NCBI GenBank assembly: GCA_902785325.1
Contig: CACZXZ010000010.1
Span: forward strand, 1 to 55,639
DNA length: 55,639 nt
Direction of reading: 5' to 3'
DNA from: an uncultured Succinivibrio sp.
GTDB lineage: Bacteria; Pseudomonadota; Gammaproteobacteria; Enterobacterales; Succinivibrionaceae
Part shown: positions 24,473-33,491 of the stretch, in pieces
Layout of the letters: the number at the start of each line of letters is the position of its first letter
Numbering within the stretch: position 1 is the stretch's first letter
Notes under the pieces: generated by a model
What the model was told of the DNA's origin: nothing
The model's database searches: none
The model's input: the letters and a program-made list of their open reading frames with translations, nothing else
Program-made: the position numbers and the translations under genes

Positions 24473-26737
24473 ATGGAACACAACAAAGTTTATAGTGTAG
24501 TCTTTATTTTAAGTTTTATATTTATGCTAGGTTTCCTAGTAGTAAAGCTACCTACTCTAAATTTTGATAGTTCTATACTCTCACTTATTCCTAAGGTAAC
24601 TGATGATAAAGTTGATGAAAAAATTGTTGATGACTTTACTAAAAGACTAGATAAAATAAGTCTTGTAGTTATAAAACCTCAAGATAATAACCTTGAAATC
24701 GTAGCTAAGCTTTATCAAAACTTATCAAGTATTGAAGGAGTTGATAAAGTTATTGGTAAAGTCGATAACAACTTTCAACATAAGCTTCAAGAGGATACTT
24801 TTAACTTTAAAACTGCTTTAATCAATCAAGATCTTAGAGAAAAACTCAAAGGTAAGACGGCTGCAAACGAGGTTATCACAGCTCTTTATAGTGGTGTTTT
24901 AGGCTTAGGTGCAAAAGAATTTGAAAACGATCCTTTATTACTTACAAGAAAAGCCATCTTCAACTTGGCAAAAGACACTAACTTTAAAGTAAAACAAAAC
25001 TATTTAACGGTTAATTTTAACCATGAGGATTATTACCTATTTACTCTAATTGCCAAAGCCTCAGGTCTTAATCTTGAGCACACTGACAATTATGTTGCAG
25101 CTATTGATAATGCTATAGAAACCATACTTTTAGAGTACCCAGAAAGTAAAATTTATAAACGAGGTACTGTCTTTTATTCAAAGGATGCAGCTAAAGCTTC
25201 AAAAAACGATCTTACCTACTTAGGCACTTGTACTGTATTACTGGTGTTTTTACTTATTTTTGCAATATTTAGGACCTTAAATCCTGTAGTTTTAGCACTA
25301 CTCTCAGTTACTTTTGGACTTGTAGCTGGCTCTTTTTTAGTAGTCTTTTGCTTTAACAGTATTAACCTAATTGTCATAGGCATGTGTTTAAGTATCATTG
25401 GCGTGGTTTTAGACTACTCTACTTATTACTTAACCTTAAGGCTTAATTTTAGTGGCAAAGAAACCTCTTTTGAGACTATTAAAAGAATGCAAAAGCCTTT
25501 GATAATTGCAGCTACCACAGATGTGATTGCTTATTTAATTATTCTATTGTTCCCACTTGAGCCATTAAAACAATTAGCTTTATTCTGTATTGGAGCTATA
25601 AGCTACTCTTGCTTATTCGTAGTTTTAGTTGAACCTTATTTGTGTCAAAACACTAAAAAGGTGGCACTACCACTTCCAACGCTTTTAAACCTATATTTAA
25701 AGCTTGCCTCAAAAAAGACTTTTTCAAATACTCTAATCATAGGTTTAGTAGTAATTTCAGCTATTGGCTTATTTAAGCTAAAAGCAAATGACGATCCTGC
25801 TTTATTACAAACTTTAAATCCTACTTTAAAACAGCAAGATGACTTTATAAGTAAATTATTAAATACTCAAAACTCTCAAAAATTTATTATCGTTAGTGCT
25901 ACTTCTTTTGAAGATTTACTTTTTAAAAATGAGCTTGTAAAAGCCAAATTAGACAAGTTAATTGAAACTAAAGCCATAAAGTCTTACAAGACTATACCTT
26001 TTAACAGTCAAAAAACACAGCAACAGGATTTAGAGCTGTTACAAAGCAATACCAAAGAGTTGCAAGATAAGCTTTCAAAAATGCACCTTAATTTAACCTT
26101 TAAAGACTATCAAGAACAAATATTTGATGAAGTCAAATTTTTTGATAGTGCATACTTTAAGTTATATGAGCAAATGCTACTAGTAAAAAACGGTACTTGT
26201 GCTTTAACGATTATCTTAAATGAGGTTAATAATGGTGCTTTAATTAAAGAGGCTCTAGAACCAATTGAAAACACACTTTATCTTGATAGACACGAGGATT
26301 TAACCCACGCTTTTACTTATCTTAGAGAGCTTATTAGTTTTGTAGTATTAAGCTTTATTGTGGTTATCTTTGTTATAAGCTGCATAAGATTAAAACTAAG
26401 ATTAGGTTTGTTAGCTACTGTGTTTTCAATTCTTGCTCTGACAACTGCTCTTACAGCTCTTGCCTTTAGTGGCTTACAACTAAATTTATTTTCACAATTA
26501 GCTTTAATCTTAGTACTAGGTATCGGTATTAACTACGCTATTTTCTTTACTAACAATAAGGAAATTGAAAAGGTAAGTTTAGTGGCAATTGCAACTGCAC
26601 TTTTAACCACATTACTTACCATTGGCATTTTAATCTTTAGTAGTGTAGCTGCTATACAAGGCTTTGCTATCGTGTTATCAACAGGCATCATTATCGCATT
26701 TTTACTTGCAACTATCTTAAAAAACTATGCTAAATAA
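24473..26737 (+). CDS. apeM: APE MMPL-family exporter
   Basis: A 754-residue RND/MMPL transporter: an N-terminal helix, a large periplasmic loop, five or six helices (about 250-390), a second loop and a final helix bundle (about 620-750). Family members move lipids and hydrophobic products across the inner membrane. Its position between the LolA-like carrier and a lipoprotein indicates export of the aryl polyene lipid. Overlaps apeN by 11 bases. Confidence 0.87.
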   Translation: MEHNKVYSVVFILSFIFMLGFLVVKLPTLNFDSSILSLIPKVTDDKVDEKIVDDFTKRLDKISLVVIKPQDNNLEIVAKLYQNLSSIEGVDKVIGKVDNNFQHKLQEDTFNFKTALINQDLREKLKGKTAANEVITALYSGVLGLGAKEFENDPLLLTRKAIFNLAKDTNFKVKQNYLTVNFNHEDYYLFTLIAKASGLNLEHTDNYVAAIDNAIETILLEYPESKIYKRGTVFYSKDAAKASKNDLTYLGTCTVLLVFLLIFAIFRTLNPVVLALLSVTFGLVAGSFLVVFCFNSINLIVIGMCLSIIGVVLDYSTYYLTLRLNFSGKETSFETIKRMQKPLIIAATTDVIAYLIILLFPLEPLKQLALFCIGAISYSCLFVVLVEPYLCQNTKKVALPLPTLLNLYLKLASKKTFSNTLIIGLVVISAIGLFKLKANDDPALLQTLNPTLKQQDDFISKLLNTQNSQKFIIVSATSFEDLLFKNELVKAKLDKLIETKAIKSYKTIPFNSQKTQQQDLELLQSNTKELQDKLSKMHLNLTFKDYQEQIFDEVKFFDSAYFKLYEQMLLVKNGTCALTIILNEVNNGALIKEALEPIENTLYLDRHEDLTHAFTYLRELISFVVLSFIVVIFVISCIRLKLRLGLLATVFSILALTTALTALAFSGLQLNLFSQLALILVLGIGINYAIFFTNNKEIEKVSLVAIATALLTTLLTIGILIFSSVAAIQGFAIVLSTGIIIAFLLATILKNYAK

Positions 26738-27302
26738 ACTTATACTGCTTTTTTCAATTCTAATTACTCTTACTTGCACTGCTTGCAGCAGTTCAAGTAG
26801 AGATAGTGCACAAACTCAAAAGGTGTTTTTAGAGCCTAATCAAAGTGTGGTACTACCCAAATTCACCTATGAAGATAAGCTTAGTTTAAAACAGCTTATG
26901 ACTACAACTTATCAAGATAAAACTCATAGTCTTATCGTCTTTTTAAATTTAGATAAAGATTTTATTGAAATTAAAGGTATGTCTACAAGTTTTATTAACT
27001 TGTTTTCGGTAAAATATCATAATGGAATTATCGATACTAAATATTATGTTCCAAAGTTATTATTACCCTCTGTAGAGCAGGTTTTGCTTGATATAATGCT
27101 TTGTTTTGAAGACGATAGTAAAATTAGTCAATTTTTACCAACTGGTTATAAGCTTAAAACTTCAGACAACACAAGAGAGCTTTTAAATAATAACGATAAC
27201 TTGATTTACAAGATAAGCTATGAAAAGCTTAATGAACACAATTTAGCAGTGAAGTTAACCAATAACGCTTTTAACTATACAATAACTATAAAGTACTTAT
27301 GA
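26727..27302 (+). CDS. apeN: APE DUF3261-type lipoprotein
   Basis: A 191-residue lipoprotein with signal peptide and lipobox CTAC (Cys about 20), then a Ser-rich linker. DUF3261 lipoproteins are regular members of APE clusters and may act as the outer-membrane acceptor (LolB-like) for the product; this is inference from context. Overlaps the next gene by 4 bases. Confidence 0.78.
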   Translation: MLNKLILLFSILITLTCTACSSSSRDSAQTQKVFLEPNQSVVLPKFTYEDKLSLKQLMTTTYQDKTHSLIVFLNLDKDFIEIKGMSTSFINLFSVKYHNGIIDTKYYVPKLLLPSVEQVLLDIMLCFEDDSKISQFLPTGYKLKTSDNTRELLNNNDNLIYKISYEKLNEHNLAVKLTNNAFNYTITIKYL

Positions 27303-28471
27303 TTTATATTAACGAATTTGCCTCAATCAGCGCTTTAGGATCTAATAGTGATGAGATCACTTATAATCTATCTCATCCTAATCAAATCTTACTTACAAAA
27401 AGAAATGATCTATTATTAAATCAAAAAGAGTCTTATTTTGGACAAGTAAAAGCCTCCTTACCATCTCTTGAGGCTTATCCAAAACACAAGACTCGTAATA
27501 ATGCGCTGTTAGCTTATTTGTGCCAAGTTTTAAAAGAAAAAGTAGATTACTTTATTGAAAAGTATGGTAATCAAAGAGTTGGTATTGTACTTGGAACCTC
27601 AACCTCAGGTTTGAGTGAAACTGAAGTTGAAATTAAAAATTATTTACAAACCAATGTTCACAGCCAAGACTTTTATTTCTCCATGCAAGAATTTGGCGAT
27701 CCTGCCCTTTTTTTAGCGCAATACTTAGGTGTAAAGGGCGTTTGTTACGCCATTTCCACAGCGTGTTCTTCAAGTTCAAAAGCTTTAGTTTCAGCTAAAA
27801 AACTAATTGAAAAAGATCTTTGTGATGTAGTGATAACAGGTGGTGCTGACACCTTATGCGCAGTACCAATCAACGGTTTTGACAGTATGCAAGTATTAAG
27901 CTCAAACCGTTGCAATCCCTTCTGTAAACACCGTGATGGCATCAATATTGGTGAGGCTGCAGGACTTATGATTTTATCTAAAGAGCCATCTTCACTTGCT
28001 TTAGTAGGCTGTGGAGAGTCTTCAGATGCTTATCATATCTCCTCCCCAGATCCTGAAGGAAAAGGTGCAATTAAAGCTATAAACATGGCTTTAAAGGATG
28101 CAAATTTGTCACCTCATGACATAGGTTATATCAATATGCATGGCACTGGCACCAAACTTAATGATGCTATGGAATCTAAAGCTGTGAATGCAGTGTTTGG
28201 AAATTCCGTACCTTCAAGCTCCACTAAGTATTTAACAGGACACACTTTAGGTGGTGCTGGTATCTTAGAAAGTTGCATTTTAGCTTACATCTTAAAATAT
28301 GATCTTAATTTACCACCACAGGATTTTTCCTTTGATGAAATAGACGATACGCTTTTAGATTGTGGTCTTTTAAAAGAAAGCGTAGGACGAAAAACTAATT
28401 ATCTAATGTCTAATTCTTTTGCTTTTGGTGGTAACAATACTAGCATTATTATAGGAAAAGTAGATGAGTGA
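27299..28471 (+). CDS. apeO: APE beta-ketoacyl-ACP synthase
   Basis: A 390-residue ketosynthase with active-site Cys156 in AISTACSSSS and both catalytic histidines in NMHGTGTKLND and LTGHTLGGAG. In characterised systems ApeO pairs with the Cys-less ApeC chain-length factor and extends the aryl polyene with malonyl units. Overlaps apeN by 4 and apeP by 8 bases. Confidence 0.92.
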   Translation: MIYINEFASISALGSNSDEITYNLSHPNQILLTKRNDLLLNQKESYFGQVKASLPSLEAYPKHKTRNNALLAYLCQVLKEKVDYFIEKYGNQRVGIVLGTSTSGLSETEVEIKNYLQTNVHSQDFYFSMQEFGDPALFLAQYLGVKGVCYAISTACSSSSKALVSAKKLIEKDLCDVVITGGADTLCAVPINGFDSMQVLSSNRCNPFCKHRDGINIGEAAGLMILSKEPSSLALVGCGESSDAYHISSPDPEGKGAIKAINMALKDANLSPHDIGYINMHGTGTKLNDAMESKAVNAVFGNSVPSSSTKYLTGHTLGGAGILESCILAYILKYDLNLPPQDFSFDEIDDTLLDCGLLKESVGRKTNYLMSNSFAFGGNNTSIIIGKVDE

Positions 28472-28931
28472 TGTATATCTTGAGCCTGGCTGTTACCTTC
28501 CCCACAAAAAGCCAATGGTTTTAATTGATAAGGTGGTAGAAGTAACTGACAACAGTGCTATTTGTCAAAGCTATGTAAATGAAAATAGCTCATTAGTACC
28601 TTTTTTAGAAGACAAAGAGCTTCCATCCTATTACATCATTGAGCTTATCTCACAAGCCATAGGTGTATGGTCAGGGGTTAAGTCTAAACAAAATAATGTA
28701 GCGCTTCCACCTATGGGGATGGTGATTGGCTGTCGTGGTTTAAAGTGTACTGTAGATAAATTTGCCTACAACTCAACTTTAGACATCAAAATTAACAAAA
28801 TTATAGAAGATGACACTCTAGCTTCTTTTGATGGAACTATTTCTGTTAACGGCACAGATTTAGGTTTTGGTACTGTCAATGTTGTTAGAGTTACAGATGA
28901 TCAATTAAATAATCTATTTGCTCGCAATTAA
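28464..28931 (+). CDS. apeP: APE 3-hydroxyacyl-ACP dehydratase
   Basis: A 155-residue FabA/FabZ-like hot-dog protein with YLPHKKPMVLIDKVVEV carrying the catalytic His and a second motif around IIELISQAIGVWSG. Predicted partner of the small dehydratase ApeI, introducing the conjugated double bonds. Confidence 0.88.
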   Translation: MSDVYLEPGCYLPHKKPMVLIDKVVEVTDNSAICQSYVNENSSLVPFLEDKELPSYYIIELISQAIGVWSGVKSKQNNVALPPMGMVIGCRGLKCTVDKFAYNSTLDIKINKIIEDDTLASFDGTISVNGTDLGFGTVNVVRVTDDQLNNLFARN

Positions 28932-28937
28932 AGAGGT

Positions 28938-29669
28938 ATGATGAGAAGAGTATTAGTCACAGGCGCAGGTACAGGACTTGGTAAAGCCATTGCAATTGAA
29001 CTTTGTAAAAACGATTTTGAGGTAGTACTACATTACCGCAGTAGTAAAAGTGGTATTGAAGATGCTTTAAGTAGAATCAATGAACTTGGTAAAAAAGCCA
29101 CCTCCCTTTGTTTTGATATTACCAACAGAGAACAGTGCAAACAGATTTTAGAGCAGGATATTGAGCAAAATGGCTCGTACTATGGCATTGTTTGTAATGC
29201 AGGTATCACTAAAGATGCAGCTTTTCCTATGATGACCGATGACGATTGGGACAGTGTAGTTAGAACTAATATCGACGGTTTTTACAATGTAGTAAAGCCT
29301 TGCATTATGCCAATGATTGCAGCGCATGAAGGTGGCAGAATTATTGCCATTTCCTCAGTATCTGGCATTATGGGAAATCGAGGTCAAGTAAATTACTCTG
29401 CATCAAAAGCTGCACTAATTGGTGCTGTAAAAGCTTTAGCTTTAGAAGTTGCCAAAAGAAACATCACCGTAAATGCGGTAGCACCAGGTTTAATTGACAC
29501 TCAAATGACTGAGCTTGATGAAACCGTTAAAAAAGAAATTTTAAAGATGATCCCATTAAAGAGAATGGGTAAACCTCAAGATGTTGCAGATACTGTAGCC
29601 TTTTTAATGTCTGATAAGGCAAACTACATCACAAGACAGGTGATCAGTGTTAACGGAGGTTTACTATGA
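28938..29669 (+). CDS. apeQ: APE 3-oxoacyl-ACP reductase (FabG-like)
   Basis: A 243-residue short-chain dehydrogenase with the NADPH motif VTGAGTGLGKAIA (about 6-18), Asn in CNAG and catalytic YSASK. It reduces the 3-keto group after each extension. Overlaps apeR by 4 bases. Confidence 0.94.
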   Translation: MMRRVLVTGAGTGLGKAIAIELCKNDFEVVLHYRSSKSGIEDALSRINELGKKATSLCFDITNREQCKQILEQDIEQNGSYYGIVCNAGITKDAAFPMMTDDDWDSVVRTNIDGFYNVVKPCIMPMIAAHEGGRIIAISSVSGIMGNRGQVNYSASKAALIGAVKALALEVAKRNITVNAVAPGLIDTQMTELDETVKKEILKMIPLKRMGKPQDVADTVAFLMSDKANYITRQVISVNGGLL

Positions 29670-30895
29670 GCAAACGCGTAGTTATCACAGGTCGTGGTAC
29701 CATCACAGCCTTTGGCGAAACATGGGAAGATAATAAAACCAAAATTTGTGAGCTTAAAAATGCTGTTCGCCATATGCCTGAGTGGGAAAACATTGACGGC
29801 TTAATCACTAAGCTTGCAGCCCCTTGCGACAATTTTACAAGACCTGAAAGTTACACTAGAAAGCAAACTCGCTCTATGAGTAGAGTGTCTTTGATGGCTA
29901 CAAGAGCCTCAGAGTTAGCCTTAACTGAGGCAGGACTAATTGACGACAAAGAGTTTTTAAAATCTGGTTACGTCGGCATTGCCTATGGATCATCTTTTGG
30001 TAGTGTGATGGCTGTAAAAGACTTTGCAACCATGCTAACTGACAATACCACAGGTGACATTAACGCCAACTCCTATGTTAAATTGATGCCACAAACCACT
30101 GCTGTTAATATCAGTATCTTTTTTGGTATTACAGGCAGAATTATTCCAACTTCCACAGCTTGTACCTCAGGTTCAATGGCCATTGGTTATGCTTATGAAG
30201 CGATTAAAAATGGCTATCAAGTTGCCATGGTTGCAGGCGGAGCTGAGGAGTTGTCTGTATGTGACGCAGGTGTTTTTGACACCATGTTCTCAACCTCCTC
30301 AAAAAATGATACTCCAAAGCTAACTCCTGCTCCTTTTGATAAGGACAGAGACGGCTTAGTAATCGGTGAAGGTGCTGGTACTTTAGTCCTTGAAGAGTAT
30401 GAGCATGCTAAGGCTCGTGGTGCTAAGATTTATGCTGAAATTATTGGCTTTGCAACCAACTCTGATGCAACTCATATCACCTCCCCTAATGCGACAACTA
30501 TTGAAATTTGCATTAGAAATGCGCTTAAAGATGCCAACCTATCAAGCAGTGACATTGGCTATATCTCAGCTCACGGCACTGGTACTACTTTAGGTGATAT
30601 TGCTGAATCTAATGCTACCTTTAACATCTATGGCGATAAAACTCCAATCTCAACTTTAAAGAGTTACTTTGGACATACCTTAGGTGCTTGTGGTGCTGTA
30701 GAGGCTGCCTTTGGGGTTAACATGATGAATGAAGGTTGGTTTAATCCAAACCTAAATTTACATGAGGTTGATCCTCGTTGTGGTAACTTAAACTACATTA
30801 AAGACAATATGTTAAAGTTAGAAACTGAATTTATTCAGTCTAATAACTTTGCCTTCGGTGGTATCAATACTTCCCTAGTCTTTAAGAGAGTCTAA
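29666..30895 (+). CDS. apeR: APE beta-ketoacyl-ACP synthase, second
   Basis: A 409-residue ketosynthase with Cys166 in PTSTACTSGS and histidines in SAHGTGTTLGD and YFGHTLGAC. It is a FabF-like enzyme; APE clusters typically contain such a second catalytic ketosynthase, possibly for the first condensation. Last gene of the operon, followed by a terminator. Confidence 0.92.
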   Translation: MSKRVVITGRGTITAFGETWEDNKTKICELKNAVRHMPEWENIDGLITKLAAPCDNFTRPESYTRKQTRSMSRVSLMATRASELALTEAGLIDDKEFLKSGYVGIAYGSSFGSVMAVKDFATMLTDNTTGDINANSYVKLMPQTTAVNISIFFGITGRIIPTSTACTSGSMAIGYAYEAIKNGYQVAMVAGGAEELSVCDAGVFDTMFSTSSKNDTPKLTPAPFDKDRDGLVIGEGAGTLVLEEYEHAKARGAKIYAEIIGFATNSDATHITSPNATTIEICIRNALKDANLSSSDIGYISAHGTGTTLGDIAESNATFNIYGDKTPISTLKSYFGHTLGACGAVEAAFGVNMMNEGWFNPNLNLHEVDPRCGNLNYIKDNMLKLETEFIQSNNFAFGGINTSLVFKRV

Positions 30896-30902
30896 CATTA
30901 TT

Positions 30903-30927
30903 GAGCAGAAGTCTTTGGCTTCTGCTC
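30903..30927 (+). terminator. Terminator of the APE operon
   Basis: GAGCAGAAG (30903-30911) pairs with CTTCTGCTC (30919-30927). The following T-run is weak (TATT), so termination may be partial. Confidence 0.6.
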
Positions 30928-31033
30928 TATTAAAACTATCTATCCTCAAATTTTCACTAAAATTCTGTCTATATCATACTTATAAGATCTTTATGATGAT
31001 ATGATTAGAAAAATTTCTAATTAGGATCTAAAA

Positions 31034-31540
31034 ATGACAGATTATGTAAGACCTTCAAAAGATCAATCTTTTATGGAAATTGCTGTAGCTGTTTCCATGC
31101 GTTCTACTTGCCTACGTCGTCGCTATGGTGCTGTTATTGTGTCAAAAGATGGCAGAATTGTATCTACAGGTTATAACGGAGCTCCAAGACATAGAGCTAA
31201 CTGTGTAGATTTAAAAGAGTGCTTACGCGAAAAATGCCAAATCAAACCTGGCACTCACTATGAGTTATGTCGTGCAGTACATGCTGAGGCTAATGCCATT
31301 ATCAATGGCAATCCTTTAGATATCGTAGGTGGTACATTGTATTTAGCTGGCACTGATGTAGCTACTAACAGTCGCACTAAGCAAATGAGACCTTGCTCCA
31401 TGTGTCAAAGACTCATTTTAAATGCTCAAATTGCGATGGTAGTAATGAGAGATGTAGATGGTAATTTAGTTTACTCAGATCCTTTAACCTGGGATGACGA
31501 TTTACCTGAGAAAATTGCTTTAGAATTTGGTGCAAAATAG
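31034..31540 (+). CDS. Deoxycytidylate (dCMP) deaminase family protein
   Basis: A 168-residue zinc deaminase with the HAEAN motif (His83, Glu85) and PCSMC (Cys121, Cys124) forming the zinc site, plus the Cys-rich insertion typical of dCMP deaminases of the ComEB type. It would convert dCMP to dUMP for thymidylate synthesis. AGGATC ribosome site before the ATG; single gene ending in a hairpin that contains the stop codon. Confidence 0.9.
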   Translation: MTDYVRPSKDQSFMEIAVAVSMRSTCLRRRYGAVIVSKDGRIVSTGYNGAPRHRANCVDLKECLREKCQIKPGTHYELCRAVHAEANAIINGNPLDIVGGTLYLAGTDVATNSRTKQMRPCSMCQRLILNAQIAMVVMRDVDGNLVYSDPLTWDDDLPEKIALEFGAK

Positions 31541-31583
31541 TTTTGCACCACTTAAGTTTTGCTCTTTATAAGAGCAAAACTTA
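31529..31583. terminator. Two tandem hairpins, convergent terminator
   Basis: GGTGCAAAA (31529-31537) pairs with TTTTGCACC (31541-31549) around the TAG stop of the deaminase gene. TAAGTTTTGCTCT (31553-31565) pairs with 31571-31583, which includes the stop codon of the reductase gene on the minus strand. Confidence 0.75.
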
Positions 31584-32450
31584 CAACTCCTCTACTATCT
31601 TAGGATAGGTAACCACAGGTCTCTCATCGATTTTATCAGGATCGTAATTTCTGCGCTCATTACAATTCATATCAGAGATTGTCTCTAAATCAGGAGTACT
31701 CATATCAAAATTGTAAAGCTGACTATTTTGCAATAGTTTCTCTTTGGTATTAGCCTTTGGTATAGCAATAATGCCACGTTGAATACACCAGCGTAAAATG
31801 ATTTGTGAAGGAGCTGCTTTATAGTACTCTCTCATGCAGATTAAACGAGGATCGTCTAAGATTAACCTACCTTCAGATCCTAAAGGTGAGTAAGCTACTA
31901 CCGCAATTTTATTGCGACGACACCAACTTGTAAGCTCAACTTCAGTATTTAAAGGATGGATCTCTGTTTGGCATACTTGAGGTACTACCGTAGCACCTGC
32001 TTCAAATAAGCTTTGGATATGATGAATTTTAAAATTACATACACCAATAGACTTACATAAACCTTCTTTTTGAAGTTTCTCAAGCTCTAAATAAACTTTT
32101 TGATAACCTACAGCTGGCCAATGGATTAAATACAAATCCACATAATCTAGCTGTAATCTTTCAAGGGAATCTAAAAGAGCTTGTCTTGGATTGTCAAAAT
32201 CCTCAATCCAAATCTTGGTGGTTACAAAGATATCCTTTCTTGGAATTCCTGAATCTTTTATCGCACGACCAACACTTTTTTCATTACAGTAAATTCTTGC
32301 AGTATCAATAAGTCTATAACCTATTTCTAAAGCATCTCTTACAGTATTGTAAGCTTGCTCACCACCTGGAATTTTATAAACTCTAGTGCCTAAAAGAGGC
32401 ATTTGCAGATCATTGTTTAATGTAATTGAGGATTTTAAACTAAGCTCCAT
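31581..32450 (-). CDS. Aldo/keto reductase
   Basis: A 289-residue TIM-barrel NADPH-dependent reductase. The catalytic tetrad is intact: Asp49 and Tyr54 in DTARIYCNE, Lys79 in TTKIW, His110 in LIHWP. The family reduces aldehydes and ketones; the substrate cannot be told from sequence. It follows dusA on the same strand with a one-base gap, so they are co-transcribed. Confidence 0.92.
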   Translation of the reverse strand: MELSLKSSITLNNDLQMPLLGTRVYKIPGGEQAYNTVRDALEIGYRLIDTARIYCNEKSVGRAIKDSGIPRKDIFVTTKIWIEDFDNPRQALLDSLERLQLDYVDLYLIHWPAVGYQKVYLELEKLQKEGLCKSIGVCNFKIHHIQSLFEAGATVVPQVCQTEIHPLNTEVELTSWCRRNKIAVVAYSPLGSEGRLILDDPRLICMREYYKAAPSQIILRWCIQRGIIAIPKANTKEKLLQNSQLYNFDMSTPDLETISDMNCNERRNYDPDKIDERPVVTYPKIVEEL

Positions 32451-32451
32451 C

Positions 32452-33438
32452 TTATACCTCTTTCATAGCCTTATAGGCTAATTCAAATACCTTTGTATCA
32501 GCACCTAATTCATGCATGTGTTTTGATAAGTAATTTCTAAAACGACGGGCACCTTTTTCACCATTAAATAGGTTAATGATATGGTTACCAAGATAATGTA
32601 ATTTATTACCTTCTTTTAAAAATTGCTCACTAAAAGCTAAGACTTTTTCAAAGACTTCATCTTTAGTTAAGATCTTAGTGTTCTCCCCATATATCATACT
32701 ATCAACTGAGGCTAACAGATAAGGATTATCCATAATTGCTCTACCAAGCATCACTCCTTGCACCTTTTGAAGCTTACTTAAACAATCCTCAATGGTGGTG
32801 ATACCTCCGTTGATGGTAATAGACAAGTCAGGAAAATACTCATACATAGCATAGACTCTGTCATAGTCTAGTGGTGGTACACTGCGGTTCTCCTTTGGAG
32901 ATAAACCATTAAGCCAAGCTTTTCTTGCATGTAGAATAATATGACGACAACCAGTTTTATATACTGAATCTACAATACGGATAGTATCGTCAAGACTATC
33001 CTCCTCATCAACACCAATACGAGTTTTTACAGTAATAGGAATATCTACAGCATCTTGCATTGCTTTAACACAATCTGTAATCACCTGTGGGGTCTTCATT
33101 AAGATTGCACCAAAGCTTCCTTGTTGAACTTTATCTGATGGGCAACCTGCGTTTAAATTGATAGCACTATAACCAAATTTTGAGGCGATTTTACAAGCTT
33201 TGGCAAGTACTTTAGGATCAGAGCCTCCTAATTGCAAAGTGCATGGGTTCTCCTCATCACTATGCTCAATTAAATACTCTTTTCCATGTACTAAGGCATT
33301 TGCTGCTATCATTTCTGTATAGAGCGTAGCTCTTTTAGTCATAAGTCTTGCAAAGCGCCTAAAGGTCCTATTAGTAACATCAATCATAGGAGCTACAGAA
33401 AATCTATCAGCTTTAGTAAAACTTTTATTACTCATCAT
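32452..33438 (-). CDS. dusA: tRNA-dihydrouridine synthase A
   Basis: A 328-residue FMN enzyme with RFSVAPMIDVTNRTFRRF at the N terminus, LQLGGSDP, catalytic Cys99 in NLNAGCPSDKVQQG, and the DusA-specific HARKAWLNGLSPKENR stretch. DusA reduces U20/U20a in the D-loop of tRNAs. The start codons ATG ATG are adjacent; either could be used. A hairpin terminator separates it from the SHMT-like gene upstream. Confidence 0.94.
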   Translation of the reverse strand: MMSNKSFTKADRFSVAPMIDVTNRTFRRFARLMTKRATLYTEMIAANALVHGKEYLIEHSDEENPCTLQLGGSDPKVLAKACKIASKFGYSAINLNAGCPSDKVQQGSFGAILMKTPQVITDCVKAMQDAVDIPITVKTRIGVDEEDSLDDTIRIVDSVYKTGCRHIILHARKAWLNGLSPKENRSVPPLDYDRVYAMYEYFPDLSITINGGITTIEDCLSKLQKVQGVMLGRAIMDNPYLLASVDSMIYGENTKILTKDEVFEKVLAFSEQFLKEGNKLHYLGNHIINLFNGEKGARRFRNYLSKHMHELGADTKVFELAYKAMKEV

Positions 33439-33450
33439 TTAAATACTCAA

Positions 33451-33471
33451 AAGGCGGACACAGTCCGCCTT
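33451..33471 (-). terminator. Terminator of the SHMT-like gene
   Basis: AAGGCGGAC (33451-33459) and GTCCGCCTT (33463-33471) form a 9-bp stem with a 3-base loop; on the minus strand it is followed by TTTTGAG. Confidence 0.75.
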
Positions 33472-33491
33472 AACTTTACAAAAAATCTCTA

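Noticed and set aside
31581-32450. Possibility that the aldo/keto reductase is also inactivated
   Set aside because: Asp49, Tyr54, Lys79 and His110 of the catalytic tetrad are all present.
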